From Rhizobium sp. NZLR1 (GTDB taxonomy: Bacteria > Pseudomonadota > Alphaproteobacteria > Rhizobiales > Rhizobiaceae), in assembly GCF_017357385.1 (NCBI RefSeq), contig NZ_CP071632.1, positions 625,501-689,500 of the forward strand: DNA of 64,000 nt, in the 5' to 3' direction. The notes below the pieces were generated by a model. That model saw only the letters and a program-made list of their open reading frames with translations, did not search any database and was not told the DNA's origin. Positions 43,753-53,098 of the stretch are shown piece after piece. Numbering within the stretch: the stretch's first letter is position 1; every line of letters begins with the position of its first letter. The translations under genes were made by a program, and so were the position numbers.

Positions 43753-44820
43753 TCACAGTCTCTGGCCCGTTTCCCGATCGAAGATATGTGCACGTCGGGG
43801 ATCGATGTGGAAGTACATCGTCCGTCCGGGATCTACCTCGATGCGCTCGCGGATCAACGCGTCGATGGGCACGCCTCCGACGCGGCCGAAGATCAATGTC
43901 TCCGAACCCGTGGGCTCGAACACCGATACCTCTACCGGAACGCCGTCGTCGCCGATGGTGATATGCTCCGGTCGGATGCCGTAGGTCACGGCCCTTCCTT
44001 CATCCACCTTGGTGTTTTCCATGGGAAGGGCGACACCTTGGTCGGTGACGACAAACTTCCTGCCGTCGCGGGTGGCGACGCGGCCCTGAAGAAGATTCAT
44101 CGATGGGCTGCCGATGAAGCCGGCGACGAAGAGGTTGACCGGGAAGTCGTAAAGATCGAGCGGCTTGCCGATCTGCTCGACCCTGCCGTCGCGCATCACG
44201 ACGATCTTGTTGGCCATCGTCATCGCCTCGATCTGATCGTGGGTGACGTAGACGGTGGTGGTCTTCAGCCGCTGGTGAAGCTCCTTGATCTCGACGCGCA
44301 TGGTGACGCGAAGTTTGGCGTCGAGGTTCGACAACGGCTCGTCGAACAGGAAGACCTTCGGATCGCGGACGATAGCACGGCCCATCGCCACGCGTTGACG
44401 CTGCCCACCCGACAATTGCTTCGGATAGCGGTCGAGATAGCGCGTCAGGTCGAGAATCTCGGCCGCCCTGCCGACCTTCTCGTCGATCTCCGCCTTGGGG
44501 CGCTTGGCCATCTTCAGCGGAAAACCCATGTTCTCGGCGACCGTCTTGTGGGGATAGAGCGCGTAGCTCTGGAAGACCATCGCGATGTCGCGCTCCTTCG
44601 GAGGAGCGTTGGTGACGACACGGCCGCCGATCCGGATGTCGCCGCTGCTGACGGTCTCGAGACCGGCGATCATCCGCAGCAGGGTAGACTTGCCGCATCC
44701 GGAGGGCCCGACCAGCACGACGAATTCGCCGTCCTCGATGTCGACGCTGACGCCGTGCATGACCTGAAGCGCGCCATACTTTTTGGTGACGTCGCTAACC
44801 TGTACGTTTGCCAATGTCAT
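43753..44820 (-). CDS. carbohydrate ABC transporter ATPase (UgpC/MalK type)
   Basis: This 355-residue ATPase energises the importer encoded upstream. Walker A is [18 protein letters not shown], the signature [15 protein letters not shown], Walker [13 protein letters not shown], and a C-terminal TOBE-like domain (residues about 240-355) is typical of sugar importers. It overlaps the operon order SBP - permease - permease - small membrane protein - ATPase - SDR. Confidence 0.94.
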   Translation of the reverse strand: MTLANVQVSDVTKKYGALQVMHGVSVDIEDGEFVVLVGPSGCGKSTLLRMIAGLETVSSGDIRIGGRVVTNAPPKERDIAMVFQSYALYPHKTVAENMGFPLKMAKRPKAEIDEKVGRAAEILDLTRYLDRYPKQLSGGQRQRVAMGRAIVRDPKVFLFDEPLSNLDAKLRVTMRVEIKELHQRLKTTTVYVTHDQIEAMTMANKIVVMRDGRVEQIGKPLDLYDFPVNLFVAGFIGSPSMNLLQGRVATRDGRKFVVTDQGVALPMENTKVDEGRAVTYGIRPEHITIGDDGVPVEVSVFEPTGSETLIFGRVGGVPIDALIRERIEVDPGRTMYFHIDPRRAHIFDRETGQRL

Positions 44821-44869
44821 TCCTCCCTAAAGCAGCGCGGCTTGTGTCTCTGTGGTGTTACTCATCGGC

Positions 44870-45076
44870 TCATCCCTTCCAGACGACGTAAATGCCGAGG
44901 ACTGCCGAGATTGCCGCCGCGAACCATACCGAAGGCCCGAACGGCTCGATGAACCTCATCCAGAACAGCGAGAGCGCGACCCAGATCACCACCGAGATGA
45001 AGAGCCGGTCGAACCAGTTCGTTTCGATCGGCAGAAATCCCGGCTTGCGTTCGTTATTTCCTGATTGAGACGTCAT
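44870..45076 (-). CDS. small two-helix membrane protein in the ABC operon
   Basis: This 68-residue protein has two hydrophobic helices (WFDRLFISVVIWVALSLFWM and SVWFAAAISAVLGIYVVW). It lies 4 bases after the permease and before the ATPase. Similar small proteins accompany polyol-type ABC importers in rhizobia and resemble DUF2160; the assignment is tentative. Role unknown, perhaps an accessory subunit. Confidence 0.75.
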   Translation of the reverse strand: MTSQSGNNERKPGFLPIETNWFDRLFISVVIWVALSLFWMRFIEPFGPSVWFAAAISAVLGIYVVWKG

Positions 45077-45080
45077 TGCT

Positions 45081-45917
45081 TCATCCTTTCACTGCGCCGA
45101 AGGTCAGGCCGGCAACGATGTGACGTTGCACCACCGAAAAGACGATGAGCGCCGGAACCAGTGTCAGCATTGAGATCGCGGCCATGATGCCCCAGGCCGT
45201 CCCCGTGGTCGTCACGTATTCCGACAGGCCGGTGGTCAGTGTCCGCGCATTGAAGTTGGTGAGCGTCGCGGCGAGCAGGTATTCGTTCCACGCAAATACC
45301 CAGGTCAGGATCAGCGTCACTGCAAGTCCGGGCCGCGCCAAAGGAAAGACGATGTCGTAGAGGACGGTCCATGGGCTGGCGCCATCCATATAGGCCGCCT
45401 CGTCCAACTCCTTCGGAATTCCCTCTACGGTCGGGCGTAGCGTCCAGATGGCGAAGGGAAGGTTGAAGGAGCAGTAGACCAGGATCATGCCCAGCCGGGA
45501 ATCGGCGAGCGAGAAGTCGCCGATCCTGTAGACCTGCGTCAACAGCAGGAAAAGTGGCAGGAGGAAGACCGCCGGAGGCGCCATGCGATTGGTGATCGTC
45601 CAGAAGAAGATGCTCTCCTTGCCGGCGAGGTCGAAGCGTGTCAGCGCGTAGCAGGCAAAAAAGCCGAGCGTCGTGACGAGCAGCGCGTTGCCTGACGAAA
45701 TGATCATCGAGTTCAGCATGTATCCGCGCAAGGTCGGATTTGTGAGCACGTCCTGGTAGTTCTTCCAGAAGAAGCTGCGGAGAATAACATCGGGCGTCGA
45801 GAACAGATCGAAGGGCTGTTTCACCGATATCACGAACAGCCAGTAGATCGGGAAAAGGGTCGCTAGGCTTATCAAGGTCCAAAGTACGACCGGAAGCCAG
45901 GGGTTCTGGGTCTTCAT
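45081..45917 (-). CDS. sugar ABC permease, MalG type
   Basis: This 278-residue inner-membrane permease has six helices. The EAA loop is seen as ELDEAAYMDGASPWTVLYDI, which contacts the ATPase. The C-terminus HIVAGLTFGAVKG is typical of MalG-like subunits. It follows the MalF-type gene by 4 bases. Confidence 0.94.
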   Translation of the reverse strand: MKTQNPWLPVVLWTLISLATLFPIYWLFVISVKQPFDLFSTPDVILRSFFWKNYQDVLTNPTLRGYMLNSMIISSGNALLVTTLGFFACYALTRFDLAGKESIFFWTITNRMAPPAVFLLPLFLLLTQVYRIGDFSLADSRLGMILVYCSFNLPFAIWTLRPTVEGIPKELDEAAYMDGASPWTVLYDIVFPLARPGLAVTLILTWVFAWNEYLLAATLTNFNARTLTTGLSEYVTTTGTAWGIMAAISMLTLVPALIVFSVVQRHIVAGLTFGAVKG

Positions 45918-45921
45918 CGCG

Positions 45922-46797
45922 TCAACCTCTCTTCACGCGGGGCGCAATCAAGCCGACGTAGAGCAGCCAGCAGACGACGATCGTCAGGTATAGGACGATG
46001 ACGGAGATCGCCGAACCGTAGCCGTAATTCGTCTTGGGGAAGACTTCCTTGAAGATATGGACACCGATGTAGCGTGTCGATGAACCCGGGCCGCCTCCGG
46101 TCAGCATCAGCACTTCGTCGACGGTGCGTAGCGCGTCCATCAGCCTGATGAACACCGTGGCGAGCAGGGCCGGGCGGATCAAGGGGAGCGTTATGTGCCA
46201 GAAGATCTGGCTCTTGCCCGCGCCGTCAATCTGCGCCTGCTCGAACGGGTCTGACGGAAGCGAGACCAGTGCGGCGATCAGCGAGAGGGTGACGAGCGGC
46301 GTCCAGTGCCAGATGTCCATGATCACCGTGACGGTGAAGGCCGCGGCAGCACTCTGGCCGATGTTCAGATCGTAGCCGAACCAACTCCTGAGAAGATAGG
46401 GAATGATGCCGATGGACGGTGTGGTCATCAGCTTCCAGACGGAACCGACGATGATCGGCGCCATGATCAGCGGCAGGGTGTGGATCGTGCGAAACACCGC
46501 TTTCCCGGGAAAGTCCTTCAGCAGCGCCTGGGCGAGGATGTAGCCAAGGACCAGCTCCGACACGACCGCGAAGAAGACGAATGTGAGGGTGATGCCGAGC
46601 GAGGCCAGGAATTGGGGATCGAAGACGAGCCGCCGATAGTTGTCAGCCCAGTTGAAGACCATGCCCGGGTTGGCTGCGAACGGGTTCCATGCATGGAACG
46701 AGACCCAGAGGACGTAGATGAACGGAAAGATCCCGAACAGCCCCAGGATCACGATGGTCGGTGACAGCAACAGCCACCCGAGCTTCTGTGAATGCAT
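45922..46797 (-). CDS. sugar ABC permease, MalF type
   Basis: This 291-residue permease has six helices and the EAA loop PFEQAQIDGAGKSQIFWHIT. It pairs with the MalG-type subunit to form the membrane channel of a carbohydrate importer. It lies after the binding-protein gene; a strong hairpin in the gap between them may set relative expression. Confidence 0.94.
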   Translation of the reverse strand: MHSQKLGWLLLSPTIVILGLFGIFPFIYVLWVSFHAWNPFAANPGMVFNWADNYRRLVFDPQFLASLGITLTFVFFAVVSELVLGYILAQALLKDFPGKAVFRTIHTLPLIMAPIIVGSVWKLMTTPSIGIIPYLLRSWFGYDLNIGQSAAAAFTVTVIMDIWHWTPLVTLSLIAALVSLPSDPFEQAQIDGAGKSQIFWHITLPLIRPALLATVFIRLMDALRTVDEVLMLTGGGPGSSTRYIGVHIFKEVFPKTNYGYGSAISVIVLYLTIVVCWLLYVGLIAPRVKRG

Positions 46798-46851
46798 CGC
46801 CTATCCCCCATGAACGTTGTGTCGACGTCCGCCCCATCCCGGAGCGAAAGA

Positions 46852-46878
46852 TGACGGGTCGTAGGACACGACCCGTCA
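46852..46878 (-). promoter_or_regulatory. hairpin after the binding-protein gene
   Basis: TGACGGGTCGT pairs perfectly with ACGACCCGTCA across a 5-base loop, 15 bases after the binding-protein stop. No T-run. Typical of hairpins that stabilise the binding-protein message over the permease part. Confidence 0.65.
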
Positions 46879-46892
46879 GTTGGGGAGGATGT

Positions 46893-48326
46893 TTATTTGC
46901 GATAGCCGAGCGATGTCAGTTCCTCTTCGGCCTTGGCCGCCATCTGGTCGAGGCCTTCATCGGGAGCGATCTTGCCGGTCAGGATGTCGTAGAAGATCGG
47001 AGCGGTCGCTTCACGCACCTGCGCATGGAAGGGGTAGGGAGGAGCGCCGGCGAAGAGTTTGCCCTCGTCCTTCAGCATCGTGTAGAAGCCGCCGAGCTTG
47101 ATATCCATCTCCTTCACCTTCGGATCGTCGAACGTCGCCTTGTTGGTGATGCGTGGTGCGGCGATGGCCCAGTCGGGCTGCACTTCGTTCTGGCCGATGA
47201 ATTCGAGGAACAGCAGCGATGCTTCCTTGTTCTTCGACGTGATCGGCACGCCGAAGGCGCCGCCATCGTAGTAGCCGATGTAGCCCTTTCCGGCTTTCGC
47301 ATCGTCCAACACGCCTGGCTCGAGCGGCGGCAGAGCGAATCCGACCTGTCCCACAACCTTCGACTGCGCGGGATCGCTTGCAATCCACGCAGCATTCTCA
47401 CCGTAGATGAGCCCCTGGGCGACACGGCCGGCGGCGAAGGTCGTTGCGGTTTCCGTCCAGGTCGACTGCGTCGATTCAGGCGGAGCGATGTCGCGCAGGT
47501 GCAGCCAATACTTCAACGCGGCCTTCGCCTTGTCGCCGTTCATCGTGCCGCCGTGTTCGACCGTCGCCGCATAGTTGTTCTTGGCGTCGATGCCCCAATT
47601 GTAGACGCCGAACGTCGGTACGATGGACTCGAAGAATTCATACCACGACGCCGGATGGCCCGTATGGGCTTGAGCGGTCGTGCCCCAGAGCTCCATGCCA
47701 TTGTCCTTGCCGTACTTCGTGAAGAATTCGGCGATCTGAGTGTATTCCTCGTGTGTGGTCGCCGGCTTCAGGTCCTTGCCGGTTTCCTTCTTGAAGGCCT
47801 CCTTGATCTTCGGATCGTCGAAAAGGTCCTTGCGATAGAGATATGTCTTCAGAAAAGCTTCCATCGGAGTGCCGAAGAGATCGCCACTCGCATCCTTGAA
47901 GTAGTCGGAGAAGCTGGTGAAATTCGAGTCGTCGTAGGTCGGCGCCTTCAGATCCGGCTGATCCTTCAGCGTCTTGGTGATGTCGACGAGGAAATTCCTG
48001 GCCAGATAGGAGTAGATGATGTCCTGCTCGATATAGACCATGTCATAGATGCCGGTCTTGGCTTCCATGTCCTTGATGGCCTTGTCGTACATCTGATCCC
48101 AGGACGTCGTCTCGATTTCGACCTTGATGCCGGTCTTCTTTTCGAATTCCGGAGCGAGCACGTTCTTGATGTAGTTCGATGGCGGGGTGCTTTCGGTGAC
48201 GCCGTGCAGTGTCACACCCTTGAATTTTGCGCCGGCGTCGGACCAGAAGTCAGCCCAGGCCGGCGAAGCGGTCGTCGCGAGGCCGAGCGTCAGCGCAAGC
48301 GCGCTAGCCTTCAAAGCATAGTGCAT
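46893..48326 (-). CDS. extracellular sugar/polyol-binding protein of an ABC importer
   Basis: This 477-residue periplasmic binding protein (family 1) has a signal peptide ending near SPAWA at residue 25. [20 protein letters not shown] and [20 protein letters not shown] are typical of the family, and [18 protein letters not shown] lies in the binding core. It is somewhat longer than usual MalE-like proteins. The ATG at 48326 has GGAGG 7 bases upstream; a TTG two codons earlier is rejected. It heads the operon with permeases, ATPase and SDR. The ligand is probably a hexitol or pentitol by context. Confidence 0.93.
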   Translation of the reverse strand: MHYALKASALALTLGLATTASPAWADFWSDAGAKFKGVTLHGVTESTPPSNYIKNVLAPEFEKKTGIKVEIETTSWDQMYDKAIKDMEAKTGIYDMVYIEQDIIYSYLARNFLVDITKTLKDQPDLKAPTYDDSNFTSFSDYFKDASGDLFGTPMEAFLKTYLYRKDLFDDPKIKEAFKKETGKDLKPATTHEEYTQIAEFFTKYGKDNGMELWGTTAQAHTGHPASWYEFFESIVPTFGVYNWGIDAKNNYAATVEHGGTMNGDKAKAALKYWLHLRDIAPPESTQSTWTETATTFAAGRVAQGLIYGENAAWIASDPAQSKVVGQVGFALPPLEPGVLDDAKAGKGYIGYYDGGAFGVPITSKNKEASLLFLEFIGQNEVQPDWAIAAPRITNKATFDDPKVKEMDIKLGGFYTMLKDEGKLFAGAPPYPFHAQVREATAPIFYDILTGKIAPDEGLDQMAAKAEEELTSLGYRK

Positions 48327-48400
48327 TTCCAATCCTCCCAGATAGCAGCGAGATCATTTCGCCGGTGCTTTGTGTAGGCCAAAAAAACTGACAGCGCAAC

Positions 48401-48567
48401 ATTTGTTGTCTAACCATGCAAATAGATGGTCTATCCCATTGATTTTCGCAGGAACAAATTTCCCCAGCGAATGTGAGGCGATGGCAATGGGCATAAAATG
48501 CTGCATTGCAAAGTAATTTTGCGAGGCAATAAAAGGAGCGTGTCGAAATTTATTTGTTGTCTTGCCA
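48401..48567. promoter_or_regulatory. repeated site in the divergent importer/epimerase promoter
   Basis: ATTTGTTGTCTAACCA (48401-48416) recurs as ATTTGTTGTCTTGCCA (48552-48567), 14 of 16 identical, in the 296-base gap between the divergent genes. The first also contains CAACA-TT-TGTTG. These are candidate sites for the ROK regulator encoded at 49570 (inference). Confidence 0.5.
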
Positions 48568-48622
48568 AACTAAATGGCATAGCACTGGGCGAAATCACTG
48601 GCATATCGTGGAGGAAAAACCT

Positions 48623-49507
48623 ATGCGTCGATTGGGTATCCATTCATTTGTATGGACAGGCGGCCAAACGCAGGAAGGCCTGGAAATGGCCCTCAACAAG
48701 ACGGCGGAACACGGATATCGCACCATCGAACTTGCCTATCTGCGCCCCGAGAAATTCAATCTCGATCGACTGGCAAAGCTTGCACAATCTCTCGATCTGG
48801 AGATTGGCGTGACCATGGGCCTGCCGCTCGACAAAGACGTATCGAGCGAGGATGCTTCTGCGGTGTCCGCCGGCAAGCAGACGCTGGCCGACGCCGTTCG
48901 TGCGGTCCGCGATATCGGCGGCAACAAGCTCGGCGGGATTCTTTATTCCGCGCACACCAAGTACAATCGCCAGCCGACGAAGAAGGGCTGGGACAACAGC
49001 GTCGCCGCGATCGCCGCGACCGGCGAAGTCGCCAGGCAGGCGAACGTCGACCTGGTGCTGGAGGTAGTCAACCGGTTCGAGACGAACCTGCTGAATACCA
49101 CGGCGCAAGGGCTCAAGTTCATCTCCGAGACAGGATCGCAGCATGTCCGTCTCCATCTCGACACGTTCCACATGAACATCGAAGAAGCCAATCCGGCCGC
49201 CGCGATCCGTCTTGCCGGCGATAAGATCGGTTACTTCCACATCGGCGAAAGCAATCGCGGCTATCTCGGAGACGGCGTCATCAACTTCGATCTGATCTTC
49301 GACGCGCTGCTCGACATCGGTTACAACGGCGACGTCGTGTTCGAGAGCTTCTCGACGACGGTTGTCGATGAAGGCCTGTCGCTCGCCTGCGCGATCTGGC
49401 GCGATACCTGGGAGGATAATGATTTGCTTGCGGCGCACGCGAAGCGCTACATCGAGCTGAAATATGACGAGGCCAAGCGTCGCCGCGCCACAAGCGCGCG
49501 GCCCTGA
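48623..49507 (+). CDS. ketose 3-epimerase-like protein (D-psicose/D-tagatose 3-epimerase family)
   Basis: This 294-residue TIM-barrel sugar isomerase/epimerase has the metal ligands of the family: Glu in LVLEVVNRFE, Asp and His in RLHLDTFHMN, and Glu near the end in DVVFESFS. VRLHLDTFHMNIEE is the hallmark of D-tagatose 3-epimerases. The ATG at 48623 has GGAGG 8 bases upstream. It heads the operon with ROK regulator, kinase and PF08013 protein; it would interconvert ketoses differing at C3 before phosphorylation. Confidence 0.87.
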   Translation: MRRLGIHSFVWTGGQTQEGLEMALNKTAEHGYRTIELAYLRPEKFNLDRLAKLAQSLDLEIGVTMGLPLDKDVSSEDASAVSAGKQTLADAVRAVRDIGGNKLGGILYSAHTKYNRQPTKKGWDNSVAAIAATGEVARQANVDLVLEVVNRFETNLLNTTAQGLKFISETGSQHVRLHLDTFHMNIEEANPAAAIRLAGDKIGYFHIGESNRGYLGDGVINFDLIFDALLDIGYNGDVVFESFSTTVVDEGLSLACAIWRDTWEDNDLLAAHAKRYIELKYDEAKRRRATSARP

Positions 49508-49569
49508 ATATCCTTCTGACAGCCTGTTCCAGTCGTGTAAGGGTTGGGCGACTTGGAGGGAACTGAAAT

Positions 49570-50784
49570 ATGAACGACACCGTCTCCATCGGAAGTTCGC
49601 CGCGCAGGATCCGGCAGAACAATATCGTCGCCGCCTTGCAGACGATTTACGCCCACCGAAGCCTCAGCCGGGCCGACCTCGCCCGCAAGCTCGGCATGAA
49701 CCGCTCATCCTCGGGAGAGATCGTCGCCGAACTGACGGAGGGCGGATTCGTTCAGGAGTCGGAGGAGAGCGGCAAGCAGCGCCTGGAGCATTCCCGTGCC
49801 GGTCGTCCCGGTATCATGCTCGAACTGGTTCCGGATGCTGCATTCTTCGTCGGGATCGAGATCGGCGTCGAACATATATCGGCTGTGGTTGTCGACCTCT
49901 CCGCCGAGGTTCGGGCATGTCGGAAAATGGCGTTCGACACACCGTCTTCGACGGTGGAGGAGGCCGTGGCGCAGGGTATCGAACTGATTATCGGCGCAAT
50001 GGCTAAGAGGATGATCGACAGGTGCAAAGGCTTGGGCCTATCGACGCCGTCCCACGTCCGTCCGGATGGGTTTGTCACGCTGGCGCCGATCATCGGCTGG
50101 CGAGACGTGCCGTTGAAAGAGATTGCCCGGTCAGCCTTCCCGGCCGCCGTGCCGATCGCGGTCGAAAACGATGCCAATGCGTTTGCGATCGGCGACAGCT
50201 ATCGTCACGGCGTCGCAGGGGTGACCCTGTTTCTGCTGATGGAAACGGGCGTCGGCGGCGGCATCATGATCGATGGCAAGCTGTTTCGTGGCGGCCACGG
50301 TCTGGCGGGAGAAATCGGCCACACCCTGGTGCCGGGAAGCGGCGGTCAGAAGCTTGAACAACTGATCGGTCGCGAGGTGCTCATCAAGCAGTATCGCGAG
50401 GCTATTGGACGCGACGACGCGGATCTGCAGGATTTCCTTGGCGGCGTTCGTGATCGCGTCCCGGCCGCGGTCAATATCGCCGAAACCTGGTCGCGCCATC
50501 TCGCATATGCATTGCTGCAGGCCTGTCGTCTGCTCGACCCGGACAGGATCGTACTCGGCGGCTCCGTTGCATCCCTCTACCCGATGGTGGCTGCCCGCGT
50601 AGCGGTCCATATGTCGGAAGGCCAGAACATCGCTTTCCCCACGCCGGAGATCGTCGTGGACGATGATGCGGAGTTTCGTTCGGCCTTCGGGGCGGCATGC
50701 ATGTTGCACCGGCGCTTTCTGTCGCTGGAAAGCGAGGAGTTCGGCAGCGAGGACGGTGTGCCGGTCCCATCGGCGATGAGTTAA
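49570..50784 (+). CDS. ROK-family transcriptional regulator
   Basis: This 404-residue protein has an N-terminal winged helix (LSRADLARKLGMNRSSSGEI, about residues 32-52) and a ROK domain from about 80. Sugar-kinase-like segments are ETGVGGGIMIDGKL and GLAGEIGHTLV. The usual zinc motif CxCGxxGCxE after GEIGH is absent (PGSGGQKLEQLI instead), so ATP-dependent kinase activity is unlikely and it should be a pure regulator. It probably controls both divergent transcripts. Confidence 0.88.
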   Translation: MNDTVSIGSSPRRIRQNNIVAALQTIYAHRSLSRADLARKLGMNRSSSGEIVAELTEGGFVQESEESGKQRLEHSRAGRPGIMLELVPDAAFFVGIEIGVEHISAVVVDLSAEVRACRKMAFDTPSSTVEEAVAQGIELIIGAMAKRMIDRCKGLGLSTPSHVRPDGFVTLAPIIGWRDVPLKEIARSAFPAAVPIAVENDANAFAIGDSYRHGVAGVTLFLLMETGVGGGIMIDGKLFRGGHGLAGEIGHTLVPGSGGQKLEQLIGREVLIKQYREAIGRDDADLQDFLGGVRDRVPAAVNIAETWSRHLAYALLQACRLLDPDRIVLGGSVASLYPMVAARVAVHMSEGQNIAFPTPEIVVDDDAEFRSAFGAACMLHRRFLSLESEEFGSEDGVPVPSAMS

Positions 50785-50814
50785 CGACAACAGGGATCGA
50801 AAGCAGGATTGCAA

Positions 50815-51792
50815 ATGGCTTCAATACTGGCTCCGGACGCGCTTGGTCCCACGGTTTGCGTGGGGGAGATCCTCGTGGAGATCGTCGCCACGACGGTTGG
50901 AGACGGGTTCCTCGAAGCCCAGCCGCTCGTCGGTCCGTTTGCGAGCGGAGCGCCGGCGATCTTCATTTCGCAGTGCGGCCGCCTCGGCGGTAAGGCGGCA
51001 ATGGTGGGCGCCGTCGGCGATGACGATTTCGGCTGCGTCAATACCGATCGCCTCAAACGCGACGGCGTCGATGTTTCGGCGATCTCGATTGATCCGGACT
51101 ATCCGACGGGAAGCGCCTTCGTTCGTTACCGGAAGGATGGCTCCAGAGATTTCGTCTACAACATCGCCACCTCGGCCGCCGCGCGCTTCGGCTGGTCTGA
51201 ATTGGTCGGCAATCTCATTGACCGGAGCGGACATCTTCACGTGATGGGCTCCGCCCTGTCGGTTCCGAGTGCGCGCGCGGTGATCGACAAGGCGGTCGAC
51301 ATCGTCAAGGCGCGCGGGGGAACGCTGTCGGTGGATCCGAACCTTCGCAAAGAGCTGAAGCTGGACGAGGACACCGAGCGCCGGTTTTCCAAGCTTGTCG
51401 CCGCCGCCGATCTGCTTCTGCCTTCCGGAGAGGAGCTCGAGCGTGCCGCAGGTGTCGAAGGCGAGGCAGAAGCGATCGGGCGCCTGTTCGAGATTGGCGT
51501 CAAGGAGATCGTGCTGAAGCGCGGAGCCGACGGCGCGACCTACTTCGGCAGCCAGGGAGACCGCGTCGATGCTCCGGCCTTTGTCGTTCGGGAGGTCGAC
51601 CCTACGGGCGCCGGCGACTGCTTCGGCGGTGCCTATCTCACCTGCCGGCGGCTCGGAATGTCTCCGCAGCAGGCTCTGACCTATGCCTCGGCCGCCGGCG
51701 CCCGCAACGTCATGGTGCTGGGTCCGATGGAAGGCGCCGGCAGCCGCTCAGAACTCGATGCGTTTATCGCTTCAACGGAAAGGCGGCGGTAA
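50815..51792 (+). CDS. PfkB-family sugar kinase, possible D-tagatose kinase
   Basis: This 325-residue PF00294 kinase has the C-terminal signature DPTGAGDCFGGAYL with the catalytic Asp, and an N-terminal GGKAAMVGAVGDDDFG region. The ATG at 50815 follows AGGA at 6 bases. It overlaps the next start by one base. Its coupling to a PF08013 protein matches the Agrobacterium pathways in which a PF00294 kinase makes D-tagatose 6-phosphate; fructokinase-like activity is the alternative. Confidence 0.85.
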   Translation: MASILAPDALGPTVCVGEILVEIVATTVGDGFLEAQPLVGPFASGAPAIFISQCGRLGGKAAMVGAVGDDDFGCVNTDRLKRDGVDVSAISIDPDYPTGSAFVRYRKDGSRDFVYNIATSAAARFGWSELVGNLIDRSGHLHVMGSALSVPSARAVIDKAVDIVKARGGTLSVDPNLRKELKLDEDTERRFSKLVAAADLLLPSGEELERAAGVEGEAEAIGRLFEIGVKEIVLKRGADGATYFGSQGDRVDAPAFVVREVDPTGAGDCFGGAYLTCRRLGMSPQQALTYASAAGARNVMVLGPMEGAGSRSELDAFIASTERRR

Positions 51793-53069
51793 TGCAGGTG
51801 CATCTCAACGAACTGGCCAGGCAGAGGATCGAAGGCCACCCGAGAGGCGTGACCTCCGTGTGCTCCGCCCATCCGATCGTGCTTCGAGCTGCGCTCCGAC
51901 ACGGGCGGCAACAGGAGAGCACCGTGCTGATCGAAGCGACCTGCAACCAGGTCAATCATCTCGGCGGCTATACCGGGATGACGCCAAGCGACTTCGCGTC
52001 CCTCGTCATGACGATCGCGGCGGAGGAGGGTTGCCCCGAAAAACTGATCGTTCTCGGTGGCGATCACCTCGGCCCCAATCCCTGGCGCGACCGCCCGGCG
52101 GAAGAGGCCATGGCCGAGGCGGAGAAGATGGTTGCCGCCTATGTCGACGCCGGATTCCGCAAAATTCACCTCGACGCCTCGATGGGCTGCAAGGGCGAGC
52201 CGACGGCGCTTGACGACGAAACCACCGCCCATCGCGCCGCCCGGCTTGCCGCGGTCGCCGAGGCTTCGGCCAAAAACACCGGCGGCGCAATGCCGGTTTA
52301 CGTCATCGGCACCGAAGTGCCGCCGCCAGGCGGGGCCGACCATGCCCTGACGACGATCGAGCCGACGGCCGCCGCGGCGGCGCTGAAGACGATCGAAGTC
52401 CACCGCCGGATCTTTGCCGAGGCTGGCCTCGGGCAAGCGTTTGGACGGGCGATCGGGCTGGTCGTTCAGCCGGGCGTCGAGTTCGGCAATCAGAATGTCA
52501 TCTTCTACGACCGCAGCAAGATAGACGGCCTGAAATCGGTGCTCATCGACGAGCCGCAATTTGTGTTCGAGGCCCACTCGACGGATTATCAGCGGACTAG
52601 GCCGTTGACCGCGCTGGTGAAGGACGGGTTCCCCATTCTGAAGGTCGGTCCCGAGTTGACCTTCGTCCTGCGTGAAGCGCTCTACGCGCTCGACGCGATC
52701 GCTTCGGACCTCTTGCCCGACTACGGCCAGCGTCCGCTCTATGCGGCGATGGAAGCGCTGATGCTCGATCAGCCGGGCAATTGGAGCCGCCATTACCACG
52801 GGACAAAAGCCGAGATGTGTTGGTTGCGGCATTACTCGCTGTCTGACCGCATCCGCTATTATTGGGCGTCGGCTGAAGCGCAAGATGCCGTCCGGCGCCT
52901 GTGCAGGGCCCTTCGAGGGCAATCCGTCCCGCTGCCATTGTTTTGGCAGTATATGCCGGCCGCGCAGGATTTTGCAGACGCGCCGCTCGATCCGGATGAG
53001 GTTCTGATCTGGAGAGTGATGAACAGTCTCGCCGACTATCACGCCGCCTGCGGCGTCGGGAAGAATTAG
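51792..53069 (+). CDS. PF08013 protein: probable D-tagatose-6-phosphate 4-epimerase (GatZ/KbaZ-like)
   Basis: This 425-residue protein belongs to PF08013. The N-terminus CSAHPIVLRAAL, IEATCNQVNHLGGYTGM and LGGDHLGPNPW are diagnostic. E. coli GatZ/KbaZ are non-catalytic partners of class II aldolases, but no gatY/kbaY gene is in this window. An A. tumefaciens homologue in polyol catabolism was shown to epimerise tagatose 6-phosphate to fructose 6-phosphate. With the adjacent PfkB kinase, that role fits best. Start and kinase stop overlap (TAATG). Confidence 0.85.
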   Translation: MQVHLNELARQRIEGHPRGVTSVCSAHPIVLRAALRHGRQQESTVLIEATCNQVNHLGGYTGMTPSDFASLVMTIAAEEGCPEKLIVLGGDHLGPNPWRDRPAEEAMAEAEKMVAAYVDAGFRKIHLDASMGCKGEPTALDDETTAHRAARLAAVAEASAKNTGGAMPVYVIGTEVPPPGGADHALTTIEPTAAAAALKTIEVHRRIFAEAGLGQAFGRAIGLVVQPGVEFGNQNVIFYDRSKIDGLKSVLIDEPQFVFEAHSTDYQRTRPLTALVKDGFPILKVGPELTFVLREALYALDAIASDLLPDYGQRPLYAAMEALMLDQPGNWSRHYHGTKAEMCWLRHYSLSDRIRYYWASAEAQDAVRRLCRALRGQSVPLPLFWQYMPAAQDFADAPLDPDEVLIWRVMNSLADYHAACGVGKN

Positions 53070-53098
53070 CAATCAGGATCAAGCAGGAGGAGAAATCG

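Noticed and set aside
43786..44952. Open frame of 388 codons opposite the ABC ATPase gene
   Set aside because: Antisense to canonical Walker and signature motifs; no ribosome site or family similarity.
46761..48377. Open frame of 538 codons opposite the binding-protein gene
   Set aside because: It mirrors the codon pattern of a clear periplasmic binding protein on the other strand, lacks any family motif and is typical of antisense frames in high-GC DNA.
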